A DNA stretch of 13,865 bases from an uncultured Armatimonadota bacterium (GTDB lineage Bacteria; Armatimonadota; Armatimonadia; Armatimonadales; Armatimonadaceae). How positions within the stretch are numbered: position 1 is the stretch's first letter; the number at the start of each line of letters is the position of its first letter. The DNA lies in the NCBI GenBank assembly GCA_903881535.1, contig CAIRTT010000599.1:1-13865 (forward strand). The letters run 5' to 3'. The notes below the pieces were generated by a model that was given only the letters and a program-made list of their open reading frames with translations, had not been told where the DNA came from and did not search any database. Positions 7,736 to 13,865 of the stretch are shown here, piece after piece. A program made the position numbers and the translations under genes.

Positions 7736-9356
7736 CACCGGTGCCTCGAGGGTCACTTGACATCGTCACGCCGGCAGATCTGTTCCACGACCCCGCGTGG
7801 ACATCTCCAAGTGAGCGCACAGCAGTCTCGTAGCCCATTGAACTCAAAGATGCCCGTGCTGACGACAGGCTCTTTTCGAGCTGTAGTATCTCTGGCTTCC
7901 ATTGATGATGAAAACGTGGCGCAGCTACTGCGTCATGCACGTTATTGCCAAAATATACAGATTGCAAGACGGTGTGCAGGACTGAGTTGATGATCGTCGG
8001 GCCTCCAGGAGATCCGGTAGCAATACGTATCTGTCCACTGTCATCAACGACAATGGTGGGTGTCATACTTGACAGAGGTCGCTTTTTCGCAGTGATCGCA
8101 TTTTTCGCACTTTGGATGAGACCGAACTGATTTGGAACCCCAACTTTGGCCGTAAAGTCATCCATTTCGTTGTTGAGGATAATGCCCGTGTTTTCTGAAA
8201 GGACGGCTGCACCATAGCTACCATTTAAGGTGTAGGTCGTGGAAACAACTCCGCCATCACGGTCGATCACTGTGAAGTGCGTTGTTTGTTCAGACTCATT
8301 CACTAACGGCCGTGTTGCCGGTAAATCGTCCGTTTTGACATTCATCGAAACAGATAGTCCTCGTTTGAGAGAACTAATGTGATGTGTACTAAGAAGGGCA
8401 TTAACCGGAACATCCACAAAGTCTGCATCCCCGAGGTATTCAGACCGGTCTCGAAAAGCCCTGCGCATCGCCTGCGCCACGAGGTGAATGTACGCAGGTG
8501 AGTATGCCTCCGGCAGCGGGCCGGACTGTTCCAACATGCCTAGCATTTGCAGGAGAGCAATCCCTCCACTGCTTGGCGGCGGCATCGTTAGGACTTGATA
8601 ATCCATGAATCGACCGGACAAGGGCTTACGACGCACGGCTTGATAGCCTACAAGATCGGTCGTCAGCAATATGCCACCATTGCGTTGGATATCAGAGGCT
8701 AACAACCTTGCCGTGGTGCCTGCATAAAAGTCAATCGCTCCCCGGTCACGAATACGCGCAAGCGTTTCACCAAGGCGTGGCTGCCGTATCGTCGTGCCCG
8801 CACGCTGCGGTTGCCAACCAACGATGGACTTGTTCAGAAACATCGCCTGAAACGACCGGTCGGTCGAAATGCGATCCATCGATAGTGCGAGACTTCTACG
8901 AAGCGAATGTGGCATCGAAAAGCCTCCCGATGCCAGCTGCACTGCCGGATCTACCAGCTTGCTCCACGGGATTCGGCCACTACCGTAGCGCTTCCAAGCT
9001 AGCTCGAAGCCTGCGACACTTCCTGGAACGCCGCAAGCCCGATAGCCATCAACCGGACCGCCATCACCAGAGATCACCTTGCCATCCGCATTGAGGTACA
9101 TGTCCGAAGTCGCCATAGCTGGCGCAGTCTCACGAAAGTCGATGGCGACATTGCGTCCACTTGGATGGCGATACAGCAGGAAGCCACCGCCACCTATGTT
9201 CCCAGCGCTTGGGAACGTAACAGCGAGCGCAAACCCGATGGCAACAGCGGCATCGATGGCGTTGCCTCCCATTGCAAGAACAGTAACCCCGATGTGACTT
9301 GCAAGTGTCTCAGGGGATGCGACACCACCAAGATTGCCTACGGCTGTCGTGCTCAT
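7719..9356 (-). CDS. Gamma-glutamyltransferase-like Ntn hydrolase, apparently cytoplasmic
   Basis: 545 residues covering a whole GGT precursor. The large-subunit region has GGNAIDAAVAIGFALAVTFPSAGNIGGGGF (30-59) and FRETAP (74-79, including the arginine that binds the alpha-carboxylate). The autoprocessing site is EQ/TTHF, making T358 the nucleophile and new N-terminus of the small subunit. Then come NNEMDDF (395-401), PLSSMTP (427-433) and GSPGG (448-452, oxyanion region). The family hydrolyses or transfers gamma-glutamyl groups of glutathione and similar compounds. Most GGTs are secreted, but this one starts directly at the mature enzyme (MSTTAVGNLGGVAS) with no signal peptide. The ATG overlaps the galK TGA (ATGA), and AAGGTG lies 7 nt upstream, so the start is firm. 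Its position between a GHMP kinase and a glycosyltransferase suggests a specialised gamma-glutamyl substrate rather than periplasmic glutathione. Confidence 0.9.
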   Translation of the reverse strand: MSTTAVGNLGGVASPETLASHIGVTVLAMGGNAIDAAVAIGFALAVTFPSAGNIGGGGFLLYRHPSGRNVAIDFRETAPAMATSDMYLNADGKVISGDGGPVDGYRACGVPGSVAGFELAWKRYGSGRIPWSKLVDPAVQLASGGFSMPHSLRRSLALSMDRISTDRSFQAMFLNKSIVGWQPQRAGTTIRQPRLGETLARIRDRGAIDFYAGTTARLLASDIQRNGGILLTTDLVGYQAVRRKPLSGRFMDYQVLTMPPPSSGGIALLQMLGMLEQSGPLPEAYSPAYIHLVAQAMRRAFRDRSEYLGDADFVDVPVNALLSTHHISSLKRGLSVSMNVKTDDLPATRPLVNESEQTTHFTVIDRDGGVVSTTYTLNGSYGAAVLSENTGIILNNEMDDFTAKVGVPNQFGLIQSAKNAITAKKRPLSSMTPTIVVDDSGQIRIATGSPGGPTIINSVLHTVLQSVYFGNNVHDAVAAPRFHHQWKPEILQLEKSLSSARASLSSMGYETAVRSLGDVHAGSWNRSAGVTMSSDPRGTGDALAE

Positions 9357-10510
9357 ACCTTAACACCTTGTGCACCACTTGCTGCATACGTTGAGAGAAT
9401 CGTCAGGCCATCACCGTATTGGCTTCGAACATTTTCCATGATTGCATCTAGCATCGACGGGTCAACAAGTGCGACAACACTCCCCCCCCACCCGCCGCCA
9501 GATAGCTTTGCTCCGAAAACACCTAGGGTCCCCTCGAGAATCCGCTGGACTTTGTCGATCTCAGGACACGTGTTCTCAAACATACCCCGACAGCTGGCAT
9601 GGCTTGCGTTCAAGGTCGCTCCAAAACCTTTAACATCACCATTTAAAAGGCATTCCGTACCTTGAAGCACACGGTTGTTTTCGTTCCAGACATGACGAGC
9701 GCGATTTTGAGATGGTTGTTCAACATCAGAAATGCCAGTTATGAACTCAGCTTCGGTTACCCCACGAAGCAATGTAGTCCTGCCATTCGATAACTGCAGC
9801 GCCGCCGCTTCACACTCTGTACGGCGGGTCGTGTAACCGCCACCATCCGCGAGAGAATGTTTCACATTTGTGTTGACGATGAGAATGCCCAAACGCTCTG
9901 CACTGAGGGGCACGCGCTTCCACTCAAATGAGTTGCAGTCGAGAAATAAAGCCATCCCATGCTCACCACAAGCACTCGAGAATTGATCCAAAAGCCCAAC
10001 GGGTGCTCCCACCCATGGCCCGTTCTCGACAGCACGGCAAGCAACCGCGATTTCCATCGTGGACAACAATAAATCTAGCGCCGCTAAAACAGCACTGGCG
10101 GTTGCCACAAGAACAGCAGCTGATGAGCTTATACCACTGCCATCTGGGACATCGCTGGCGATGGCAACATCCCACGTTGACCCTGGCAGTGAAAAGTGAT
10201 TTAGGACTCCTGCGATGTAACCACACCAGCGATTCAAATCGGTCAGCTGTGCGGGTCGCATCGAGAGATCAATATATGCTGCTTGATGACCGGGCAATTC
10301 AGTCACGATTCGCGTCATGCCACCAGCGGTTTGACGAACAACGACGGCAGTTCTAATGTCTACCGCCGCCGTCAGAACATATCCGCCATTGTAATCTGTA
10401 TGATTTCCAAGGAGTTCGACACGCCCGGGGGCAGAACCCACAAACTCTGCGGCCGCATCGAATGCGTCTAAAAACAACTGCTTCGCACGTTCAGTAACTG
10501 CAATTCCCAT
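9353..10510 (-). CDS. galK: Galactokinase-family GHMP sugar kinase
   Basis: 385 residues from ATG 10510, the usual galactokinase length. The frame stays open to 10606 but that would overlap trmFO. Motifs: APGRVELLGNHTDYNGG at 27-43 (galactokinase signature, R30, H37, D39), VPDGSGISSSAA at 121-132 (GHMP phosphate-binding loop), GLLDQ with D175 as likely catalytic base, NTNVKHSLADGG at 213-224, and AKLSGGGWGGSVVAL near the C-terminus. The reaction is ATP-dependent phosphorylation of the anomeric hydroxyl of galactose or a related sugar. The usual glutamate in GEHTDY is N36 here, a substitution found in some other galactokinase-like kinases at a sugar-contacting position, so a sugar other than galactose is possible. 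It is the first gene of a coupled operon and its TGA overlaps the next ATG. No Shine-Dalgarno is present. TATGAT ends exactly 6 nt before the ATG. Confidence 0.9.
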   Translation of the reverse strand: MGIAVTERAKQLFLDAFDAAAEFVGSAPGRVELLGNHTDYNGGYVLTAAVDIRTAVVVRQTAGGMTRIVTELPGHQAAYIDLSMRPAQLTDLNRWCGYIAGVLNHFSLPGSTWDVAIASDVPDGSGISSSAAVLVATASAVLAALDLLLSTMEIAVACRAVENGPWVGAPVGLLDQFSSACGEHGMALFLDCNSFEWKRVPLSAERLGILIVNTNVKHSLADGGGYTTRRTECEAAALQLSNGRTTLLRGVTEAEFITGISDVEQPSQNRARHVWNENNRVLQGTECLLNGDVKGFGATLNASHASCRGMFENTCPEIDKVQRILEGTLGVFGAKLSGGGWGGSVVALVDPSMLDAIMENVRSQYGDGLTILSTYAASGAQGVKV

Positions 10511-10522
10511 GTGAATATCATA
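10511..10522 (-). promoter_or_regulatory. Leaderless-type -10 element of the galK operon
   Basis: Minus-strand TATGAT (10522-10517, 5 of 6 to TATAAT) is followed by 6 nt (ATTCAC) and then the galK ATG. No Shine-Dalgarno sequence precedes the ATG. I see no good -35 at 16-18 nt. The position supports the downstream ATG as the real galK start. Confidence 0.45.
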
Positions 10523-10576
10523 GCCCAATGCTCTGGATGGCGTTCGTAATTGCATCGGCGAATGCGGGTTGCCGTG

Positions 10577-10588
10577 TAGAATTGCAAT
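10577..10588 (+). promoter_or_regulatory. Leaderless-type -10 element of the trmFO operon
   Basis: TAGAAT (10577-10582, 5 of 6 to TATAAT) is followed by 6 nt (TGCAAT) and then the trmFO ATG, which has no Shine-Dalgarno sequence. A TTGCAT at 10550-10555 is too far away (21 nt) for a standard -35. This element and the galK -10 share the 78-bp divergent gap 10511-10588. Confidence 0.45.
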
Positions 10589-11929
10589 ATGTCTAATTCT
10601 GTGCATGTCATCGGTGCGGGTCTTGCGGGTTCAGAGGCTGCGTGGCAGCTGGCTCAATGTGGACGAAAGGTCATTCTCCACGAAATGCGCCCGGTCCGAA
10701 ACACACCTGTACACCGCTCGAATTTCGCAGCTGAAATCGTGTGTTCGAATTCTTTTAAGAGCAACCACGTGTCAAATGCAAGTGGCGTCCTCAAGGAGGA
10801 GATGCGACGGCTTGATTCACTCATTGTCCGCTGCGCAGATGCGACATCGGTGCCGGCTGGTGAAGCACTCGCCGTTGACCGTGATCTCTTCAGCGCGATG
10901 GTTACAAGTGAACTTGAGCAGCATCCAAATATCGACTTTCGTCGAGGTGAAGTTACCGAGCTGCCTGACGGTGATGTGATTATTGCCTCTGGACCGCTTA
11001 CATCCGATAGCCTTGCAGAAACCATTGGAAAGCTCACGGGCAGGTATGACTTGTACTTTTACGATGCCGTTGCGCCGGTGATTGAAGCATCCAGCATCGA
11101 TATGTCGAAAGTATTCCGTGCAAGTCGGCGCGGTAAAGGCCTTGAGCCAGACATGTCTGATGATGCTGCCTATCTGAACTGTCCGCTCGAAAAAGATGAG
11201 TATTACGCCTTGGTGGATGCCATTAATACGGCAGAACTCGCTCCAATCCACGACTTTGAGGACATCAAGTTTTTCGAAGCATGTCTGCCAGTGGAAGAGT
11301 TAGCTCGCCGTGGGCCTAAGACACTGGCATTCGGTCCGCTCAAACCTATTGGTCTGACAGATCCGCATACAGGCCGCCGTCCCTACGCCGTGATTCAGCT
11401 CCGTCAGGAAAATAAATCTGGGTCACTCTTCAACATGGTTGGTTTTCAAACTCGTATGAAGTGGGGCGAGCAGTCACGTATTTTCAGGATGATCCCCGGA
11501 TTGGAAAAGGCAGAGTTTGTCCGCTTTGGAGTGATGCATAGAAATACATACATCCATTCACCGACGCTTTTGACCCGAAACCTCGCGTTGCGGACAGATC
11601 AACGTATCCGCTTTGCTGGGCAGATTACTGGAGTCGAAGGCTATTTGGAGAGCGCCGCAACGGGCCTGATGGCAGGTCTGACAGCTGCCATCCCGACCCT
11701 TGAATTCCACCGCCATTCGGTTCTCGGTTCCCTGGCAAGTTACGTGAGTGAATATGATGGACCATCTTATGCACCGATGAACGCCAGCTGGGGCATTGTT
11801 GATGCGCTTGACGGCGATCGTATTCGGGACAAGAAGGAACGTGGTCGTGCGCTTGGGCAACGTGCACTTGATGCACACGCTATTCTCGTAGATGAGGTCA
11901 CCGCGTACCGCCAGGAGCATTCGGTCTGA
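10589..11929 (+). CDS. trmFO: Methylenetetrahydrofolate--tRNA-(uracil-5-)-methyltransferase TrmFO
   Basis: 446 residues, the family's usual length. FAD-binding GAGLAGSEAAW at 9-19, HEMRP at 31-35, FAAEIVCSNSFKSN at 46-59 with the conserved C52, ASGPLTSDSL at 133-142, FFEACLPVEELARRGPKTLAFGPLKPIGL with C232, and QLRQENKSGSLFNMVGFQT are all diagnostic of TrmFO (formerly Gid). The C-terminal FAD-contact region has FAGQITGVEGYLESAATG. The enzyme makes m5U54 in the T-loop of tRNAs, using 5,10-methylenetetrahydrofolate as carbon donor and FADH2/NAD(P)H as reductant, in the cytoplasm. It heads an operon with a small membrane protein and folC, both translationally coupled: its TGA overlaps the next ATG as TGATG. 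The ATG has no ribosome binding site, matching a leaderless start. It diverges from galK. Confidence 0.97.
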   Translation: MSNSVHVIGAGLAGSEAAWQLAQCGRKVILHEMRPVRNTPVHRSNFAAEIVCSNSFKSNHVSNASGVLKEEMRRLDSLIVRCADATSVPAGEALAVDRDLFSAMVTSELEQHPNIDFRRGEVTELPDGDVIIASGPLTSDSLAETIGKLTGRYDLYFYDAVAPVIEASSIDMSKVFRASRRGKGLEPDMSDDAAYLNCPLEKDEYYALVDAINTAELAPIHDFEDIKFFEACLPVEELARRGPKTLAFGPLKPIGLTDPHTGRRPYAVIQLRQENKSGSLFNMVGFQTRMKWGEQSRIFRMIPGLEKAEFVRFGVMHRNTYIHSPTLLTRNLALRTDQRIRFAGQITGVEGYLESAATGLMAGLTAAIPTLEFHRHSVLGSLASYVSEYDGPSYAPMNASWGIVDALDGDRIRDKKERGRALGQRALDAHAILVDEVTAYRQEHSV

Positions 11930-12147
11930 TGCGGTTTGAAGCGCGGGATCGGCAAGCACCAAAGCAAAAGACATCGATTTCTCTTGCCGTTTTTTTGTTA
12001 CTTTTAGCGATGATATCCCTTGCCGGTTACAAGGGATTTTCGCTCATCACAACCTTCCTACAGGTCGCACCACGGCACATTAAGTCGACTCCATCCCGTG
12101 ATGTCGTCCCGGTGACCATCGAACCTGAGGCAGGTAAAAAACCATGA
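11929..12147 (+). CDS. Small single-pass membrane protein of unknown function
   Basis: 72 residues and not a family I recognise. A basic N-terminus (RFEARDRQAPKQK) precedes one hydrophobic segment (about 17-36, SISLAVFLLLLAMISLAG), then a soluble tail of about 36 residues rich in proline and threonine. By the positive-inside rule the N-terminus is cytoplasmic and the tail outside. The ATG overlaps the trmFO stop (TGATG) and its own TGA overlaps the folC ATG, so the gene is kept in a coupled operon and is likely real. Nothing in the sequence connects it to folate or tRNA chemistry. It could be a neighbour simply carried along, or a small envelope or division protein. Confidence 0.65.
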   Translation: MRFEARDRQAPKQKTSISLAVFLLLLAMISLAGYKGFSLITTFLQVAPRHIKSTPSRDVVPVTIEPEAGKKP

Positions 12148-13361
12148 TGACCTTGGCAGCTGCCATTACATTCGTTGAGCGGACAAGCGGAGGTGCAGTA
12201 GACAAAGCAAGTCGAGAGCTCTTTCGTTATGCATTGGAATGCCTTGGGAATCCGCATGCAAAGATCCCAACGTTTCACGTCGCAGGGACAAATGGTAAAG
12301 GTGCCGTATCGATGATGCTGACAAATGGCATCCTCCCATCTGGGCACACAGTCGGTACCTATATGTCTCCGTTTGTCTATGATGTACGTGAGCGGTGGCT
12401 CATCAATGGCAAACCCGTTTCCGCTAACGACTTTGTGCTAGCGACAGACAGGGTGATGTGTGTCGTATTAGAGATTGAGCAAGGGAAACCAAGCATTTCT
12501 ACGTTTGAGATAAAGACACTTGTCGCATTCGTGTTGTTTGACATGCTTGATGTTGATTACGTCGTTCTCGAAGTTGGCATTGGCGGACTCCTCGATGCCA
12601 CGAATGTTATCCCAGCGCCGGTGGCCGCCATCATCACCAGTATCGGCTTGGACCATGTAGATCTCCTTGGCCCAACGATTGAAGATATTGCCTTTCAAAA
12701 GGCAGGAATCATAAAGCCAGAAACGGGAATTGTGGTTTGTGGCGATGGAAGTCCTAGCGTAAAAACTGTCGTTGAGACGTGTGCGTCAGAATCCAGCGTC
12801 CCAATCATGTTCCCTAATCGTCTATCTGGGATGACATTGGCACTACCGGGTGATCATCAACGGATGAACGCAGCCGTTGCACTGGCAGCTCTTGAGCACA
12901 AATTTGGATCACTCACGGACAGCATCACGAATGCAGTGCTTGCCACGACGCTCCCCGGGCGCTTTGAGATTAAGGTAGTGAATGGACGTACTGTCATCTT
13001 TGATGGAGCGCATAATCAAGCGGCTGCAAGGGGATTGGCATCTGCCATCACTGAGCGTTGTGGTCCGAATAAAGTCGTGCTCATCGTCGCCCACTCTGGA
13101 AATCATCACTCAGCAGGCTTTGGAAAAGAACTACTCGGTGTGACACGTCACGTTATCGTCACGTGCACACCCTTTCGCCCACAAGCACCAGAGGCAGCGG
13201 CGGCATTTTATGAATCGATGAACACATCTGTAGCGATTGTTTCCAATCCTGATGCCGCGATTCGTGAGGCGCTAGGTCTATATGACAAGGACGTCGCAAT
13301 TGTGATTTGTGGCTCTTTTTACCTTGCGAGTAGTTTTAAAAAGCTGGATCAAGACATCTGA
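12144..13361 (+). CDS. folC: Folylpolyglutamate synthase / dihydrofolate synthase family protein
   Basis: 405 residues of the Mur-ligase-like FolC family. Features: P-loop HVAGTNGKGAV (45-55), YMSPFVYDVRERWLINGKP (73-91), TFEIKT (120-125), EVGIGGLLDATN (143-154), SIGLDHVDLLG (166-176), AFQKAGIIKP (183-192), LPGDHQRMNAAVALAAL (234-250), LPGRFE (270-275) and FDGAHNQAA (286-294) in the C-terminal ligase domain. It adds glutamate to dihydropteroate and/or to folates using ATP, in the cytoplasm. Two departures from the usual family are visible. GGRLDATN has leucine (L149) for arginine, and the loop usually reading ADKD after the DGAHN domain strand is HSGNHHSAGF. The start overlaps the stop of the upstream small gene, and a second ATG follows directly. 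The trmFO link places both in folate one-carbon metabolism. DHFS versus FPGS specificity cannot be decided. Confidence 0.92.
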   Translation: MMTLAAAITFVERTSGGAVDKASRELFRYALECLGNPHAKIPTFHVAGTNGKGAVSMMLTNGILPSGHTVGTYMSPFVYDVRERWLINGKPVSANDFVLATDRVMCVVLEIEQGKPSISTFEIKTLVAFVLFDMLDVDYVVLEVGIGGLLDATNVIPAPVAAIITSIGLDHVDLLGPTIEDIAFQKAGIIKPETGIVVCGDGSPSVKTVVETCASESSVPIMFPNRLSGMTLALPGDHQRMNAAVALAALEHKFGSLTDSITNAVLATTLPGRFEIKVVNGRTVIFDGAHNQAAARGLASAITERCGPNKVVLIVAHSGNHHSAGFGKELLGVTRHVIVTCTPFRPQAPEAAAAFYESMNTSVAIVSNPDAAIREALGLYDKDVAIVICGSFYLASSFKKLDQDI

Positions 13362-13393
13362 TGTTGGATTCGCTGTCTAATCGTCAAGTTTGA

Positions 13394-13422
13394 TTGCAAA
13401 CCATCACCCAAACCGGTATACG
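13394..13422 (+). promoter_or_regulatory. Possible promoter of mfd
   Basis: TTGCAA (13394-13399, 4 of 6 to TTGACA), a 17-nt spacer and TATACG (13417-13422, 4 of 6 to TATAAT) lie 11 nt before the mfd ATG, which has no Shine-Dalgarno sequence. The match is modest, and readthrough from folC is equally possible because no terminator is seen in the 72-bp gap. Confidence 0.3.
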
Positions 13423-13433
13423 TTTTTGTTCAC

Positions 13434-13865
13434 ATGACAATCTCCCGGTTACTACCCTCTACATCCACCTGGTGCAAACCTGATCTCGCTTCCCTACCAT
13501 CTACGATAGATGGATTGACTCCGATGGCCCGATCGTTCGTCATCGCCAGGTTAATTCTAGAACAACCGGACCGCATGATCTTTGTCGTCTCCCCGACTAG
13601 ACAGTCTGCGAGCGAACTGATGGAGCGCCTTCAAGGCTGGCTTGGCACCGATGTGCCAGCTCTTCTCCTGCCATCCGATGTTCACCTCCTGCAGGATGAC
13701 CAGGAGGCGGCACGCGCGATTGGGCCCGTTGGCGCGAGAGTCCTCGCCCTCCAGCAGCTCGTAAGCAATACTCCCCCACGCCTTGTTGTCACCTATGGGC
13801 AAGCGCTGCAAACGCGACTTCCGGCTCCTAATGTCCTGACCGCACGCGTACTTGTCATTCGCGTC
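13434..13865 (+). CDS. mfd: Transcription-repair coupling factor Mfd, N-terminal part (runs off right edge)
   Basis: An open frame of 144 codons from ATG 13434 to the window edge. The pattern GLTPMARSFVIARL, then MIFVVSPTRQSASELMERLQGWLG, then PRLVVTYGQALQTRLPAP matches the UvrB-like domain 1 of Mfd (G..GSA+..L...L, VV.P....AE.L...L..FLG, VVVT...AL...LP.P). That domain has no ATPase motor, and contacts UvrA when derepressed. The full protein (about 1100 residues) frees stalled RNA polymerase and recruits UvrAB. UvrB begins differently, with an early Walker A motif (GVTGSGKT), which is missing here. The frame is the same as folC and open back to its stop, with no other ATG, GTG or TTG codon, so the start is secure. 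This stretch is somewhat richer in GC than the rest of the window. Confidence 0.75.
   Translation, partial: MTISRLLPSTSTWCKPDLASLPSTIDGLTPMARSFVIARLILEQPDRMIFVVSPTRQSASELMERLQGWLGTDVPALLLPSDVHLLQDDQEAARAIGPVGARVLALQQLVSNTPPRLVVTYGQALQTRLPAPNVLTARVLVIRV

Noticed and set aside
7736..7756. GTG starts of the glycosyltransferase at 7756 and 7738
   Set aside because: GAGG at 7747-7744 is best spaced for the ATG at 7735, and the added residues match nothing in the family.
10511..10606. Upstream extension of galK to 10606 or to the ATG at 10555
   Set aside because: It would overlap the divergent trmFO start or the shared promoter gap, would exceed the usual galactokinase length, and lacks a ribosome binding site.
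13557..13811. Minus-strand open frame opposite the last gene
   Set aside because: The plus frame encodes a clear Mfd N-terminus, so the antisense frame is a shadow.
13434..13865. Reading the last gene as UvrB instead of Mfd
   Set aside because: No Walker A motif GVTGSGKT occurs in the first 144 codons, where UvrB has it; the segments match the non-motor domain 1 of Mfd.
1..13865. Search for CRISPR arrays, insertion sequences, tRNA genes and direct repeats
   Set aside because: No regularly spaced repeats, transposase motifs, terminal inverted repeats or tRNA T-loop/anticodon patterns were seen by eye; a computed scan was not possible.

Overview
This window is bacterial DNA of roughly 47-50% GC. 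It encodes bacterial housekeeping proteins: an F-type ATP synthase epsilon subunit, the folate-dependent tRNA methyltransferase TrmFO, folylpolyglutamate synthase and the start of Mfd. I cannot fix the phylum. TrmFO rules out lineages that use only TrmA. Three transcription units seem to begin with a -10-like TANNNT hexamer exactly 6 nt before the ATG and no Shine-Dalgarno sequence, a leaderless architecture well known in Deinococcota and Actinobacteria. An environmental, sugar-degrading bacterium (for example an Armatimonadota-like lineage) would fit, but that is a guess. Gene density is high, no gap exceeds 220 bp, and I see no mobile elements, CRISPR arrays, tRNA or rRNA.

Layout. 1-128 (minus) is the start of atpC, running off the left edge and preceded on its strand by a large carbohydrate-active protein (174-2579, minus) with a C-terminal CBM6/35-like domain. 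A divergent NodB-type polysaccharide deacetylase follows (2626-3477, plus). It meets tail to tail, with overlapping stop codons, an unrecognised helical protein (3474-4049, minus), which lies downstream of a short RecQ helicase (4141-5358, minus). A clear intrinsic terminator (5404-5440) closes the unit of a xylose-isomerase-like TIM-barrel protein (5459-6460, minus). Next is a tightly coupled minus-strand operon, in transcription order: galactokinase-family GHMP kinase (10510-9353), gamma-glutamyltransferase-like Ntn hydrolase (9356-7719) and GT-B glycosyltransferase (7735-6680). Divergent from it on the plus strand is a coupled operon: trmFO (10589-11929), a 72-residue single-pass membrane protein (11929-12147) and folC (12144-13361). 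Then comes the start of mfd (13434 to the right edge).

How the genes work together. TrmFO uses methylenetetrahydrofolate and FolC polyglutamylates folates, so that operon has a folate theme, with the small membrane protein as its unknown member. The galactokinase-family kinase and the glycosyltransferase correspond to the two halves of the plant L-arabinokinase (ARA1) architecture, here as separate genes with a signal-less GGT between them. This is the most unusual arrangement in the window and suggests an undescribed intracellular sugar or gamma-glutamyl pathway. The left part (CBM protein, NodB deacetylase, TIM-barrel isomerase) suggests carbohydrate handling.
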